From assembly GCA_030619425.1 (NCBI GenBank), contig JAUXBJ010000094.1:1-6884 (forward strand): DNA of 6,884 nucleotides, given 5' to 3'. The stretch is from a bacterium. GTDB taxonomy: Bacteria > Zixibacteria > MSB-5A5 > GN15 > FEB-12. Under the pieces are notes generated by a model that ran no database searches, was not told where the DNA came from, and saw only the letters and a list, made by a program, of their open reading frames with translations. Positions 6,574 to 6,884 of the stretch are shown piece by piece. The position numbers were made by a program, and so were the translations under genes. Every line of letters starts with the position of its first letter. Position 1 is the stretch's first letter.

Positions 6574-6589
6574 AGCAAGACCCTTGCCA
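6574..6589 (-). promoter_or_regulatory. Sigma-54 (-24/-12) promoter for the kinase operon
   Basis: On the minus strand the sequence is TGGCAAGGGTCTTGCT. It matches the sigma-54 consensus TGGCACG-N4-TTGCW at every specified position except one (A for C at the sixth base). The key GG and GC doublets have the required spacing. Transcription would begin near 6562, giving a 5' untranslated region of about 70 bases before the kinase ATG and about 40 before the leader ATG. Sigma-54 promoters need an activator bound upstream; no enhancer-binding-protein gene is in the window, so the activator is encoded elsewhere. Confidence 0.72.
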
Positions 6590-6614
6590 CATTTCGACAT
6601 TATGACATAACCGG

Positions 6615-6625
6615 TTGTGCCACAA
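6615..6625. promoter_or_regulatory. Perfect inverted repeat TTGTG-C-CACAA, candidate regulator site
   Basis: Eleven bases with perfect five-base arms around one central base, lying about 55-65 bases upstream of the proposed sigma-54 start and just behind the rightward promoter. It could be a binding site for a regulator of either promoter. No regulator can be named. Confidence 0.3.
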
Positions 6626-6648
6626 GCGATTAAAAATGCGACTTTTAC

Positions 6649-6676
6649 TTGACAAACCGATCGACTATACTATATT
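6649..6676 (+). promoter_or_regulatory. Rightward sigma-70-type promoter (divergent from the operon)
   Basis: A perfect TTGACA -35 box (6649-6654) is followed after 16 bases by TATATT (6671-6676); transcription would start near 6683 and run towards the right edge. No good coding frame follows before the repeat element, so it may serve a gene or RNA beyond the window, or a gene separated from it by insertion of the repeat. The region is A+T-rich, which raises the chance of a fortuitous -10 box. Confidence 0.45.
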
Positions 6677-6687
6677 GAAATGTGATG

Positions 6688-6702
6688 ATTGCATATTGCA
6701 AT
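6688..6702. promoter_or_regulatory. Perfect inverted repeat ATTGCA-TAT-TGCAAT, candidate operator or enhancer site
   Basis: Six-base perfect arms with a three-base spacer. The site begins a few bases after the predicted start of the rightward transcript, where a repressor would block it. It also lies about 125-140 bases upstream of the proposed sigma-54 start, a usual distance for an activator site. The two roles are not exclusive. Confidence 0.38.
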
Positions 6703-6767
6703 ACATGTCGAGAGCAGATAACGTAGTGGACAGGAGATAGGAGCTTGTTGAAAGAGTCGTGTTTGTC

Positions 6768-6884
6768 GTCATTGCGAAGCCATGCGTTTCGCGTGGCTGT
6801 GGCAATCTCAATTCGTTGGTTGACAGCAAAAGAGAGATTGCCGCGCTCCCTACGACACGAGTGTCTTCGGTCGCTCGCAATGAC
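6768..6884. repeat. Palindromic repeat element with GTCATTGCGA / TCGCAATGAC ends
   Basis: The element is bounded by a perfect ten-base terminal inverted repeat (6768-6777 and 6875-6884). Inside are three smaller hairpins: AGCCATGCG/CGCGTGGCT (6778-6798, one mismatch or wobble), GGCAATCTC/GAGATTGCC (6801-6809 with 6834-6842, perfect) and GACAC/GTGTC (6854-6865, perfect). Together they give a four-way, cloverleaf-like fold. I recognise CATTGCGA...GGCAATCTC as a dispersed non-coding repeat type found in many bacterial genomes. It encodes no protein; frames across it are accidental. It ends exactly at the window edge, so more copies or a longer array may follow. It could be a MITE-like or REP-like element. 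Confidence 0.75.

Larger units (their letters stand above)
6492..6767. other. Intergenic control region upstream of the kinase operon
   Basis: About 280 bases without a convincing protein gene, apart from the possible leader at its left end. It contains promoters on both strands and two short inverted repeats, listed separately. The frames on the plus strand after the rightward promoter are short (for example MIAYCNTCREQIT) and have no ribosome binding site. The stretch 6731-6760 has AGGAG followed by TTGTTGAAAGAGTC, which leads into the palindromic repeat. Confidence 0.7.

Noticed and set aside
6615..6702. CRISPR array from the several short palindromes
   Set aside because: The palindromes differ from each other and there are no regularly spaced identical repeats.
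6665..6880. A 71-codon minus-strand frame across the repeat element
   Set aside because: It is made mostly of the palindromic repeat, overlaps the rightward promoter, and its translation shows no recognisable domain.
6741..6884. A plus-strand gene starting at TTG after AGGAG and running off the right edge
   Set aside because: The frame is open but consists almost entirely of the palindromic repeat, so there is no support for a protein.
6768..6884. tRNA gene, because of the cloverleaf-like fold
   Set aside because: The element is too long, lacks the conserved TTCGA and D-loop bases, and has a ten-base closing stem, unlike a tRNA.

Overview
The window carries a run of genes that all lie on the minus strand, so transcription goes from high to low coordinates. 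G+C is moderate, genes are tightly packed and Shine-Dalgarno sites are good. The content is redox and sulfur related: a DsrC-like protein, two iron-sulfur and flavin subunits of the HydB/HydG (AsrA/AsrB) type, and a Cache-domain sensor kinase. This suggests an anaerobic or facultative bacterium, perhaps from a Desulfobacterota- or Zixibacteria-like sediment lineage. That placement is a guess from gene content and from a repeat type I associate with such genomes. Nothing in the window fixes the taxon.

Right part (about 6492-6884): a non-coding control region. It holds a near-consensus sigma-54 promoter facing the operon, a sigma-70-like promoter facing the other way, two short perfect inverted repeats, and a palindromic repeat element (6768-6884) that could fold into a cloverleaf. 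A possible 11-codon leader with a strong ribosome binding site overlaps the kinase start as ATGA.

Middle (2080-6491): a signalling cluster. In order of transcription it contains a dCache histidine kinase without a HAMP domain, a protein of two tandem receiver domains, a tandem-duplicated DsrC-like protein that has lost the functional cysteine pair, the C-terminal remnant of an SLC13/DASS sodium:anion symporter, and a receiver fused to a CBS pair. There are three receiver domains and no DNA-binding output domain. The likely outputs are therefore protein-protein contacts or ligand control, perhaps through the DsrC-like and CBS modules and perhaps once connected to the lost transporter.

Left part (1-1975): a redox operon. 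It has a HydB/AsrA-like iron-sulfur subunit, a stand-alone cyclic-nucleotide-binding-domain protein without a helix-turn-helix, and the N-terminal part of a HydG/AsrB-like FAD/NAD subunit that runs off the left edge. These subunits usually feed electrons between NAD(P)H and a catalytic module such as a group 3 [NiFe] (sulf)hydrogenase. The catalytic genes, if present, would lie beyond coordinate 1. One hypothesis is that the kinase senses a small molecule outside the membrane and adjusts an intracellular redox or sulfur pathway; no target is visible in the window.
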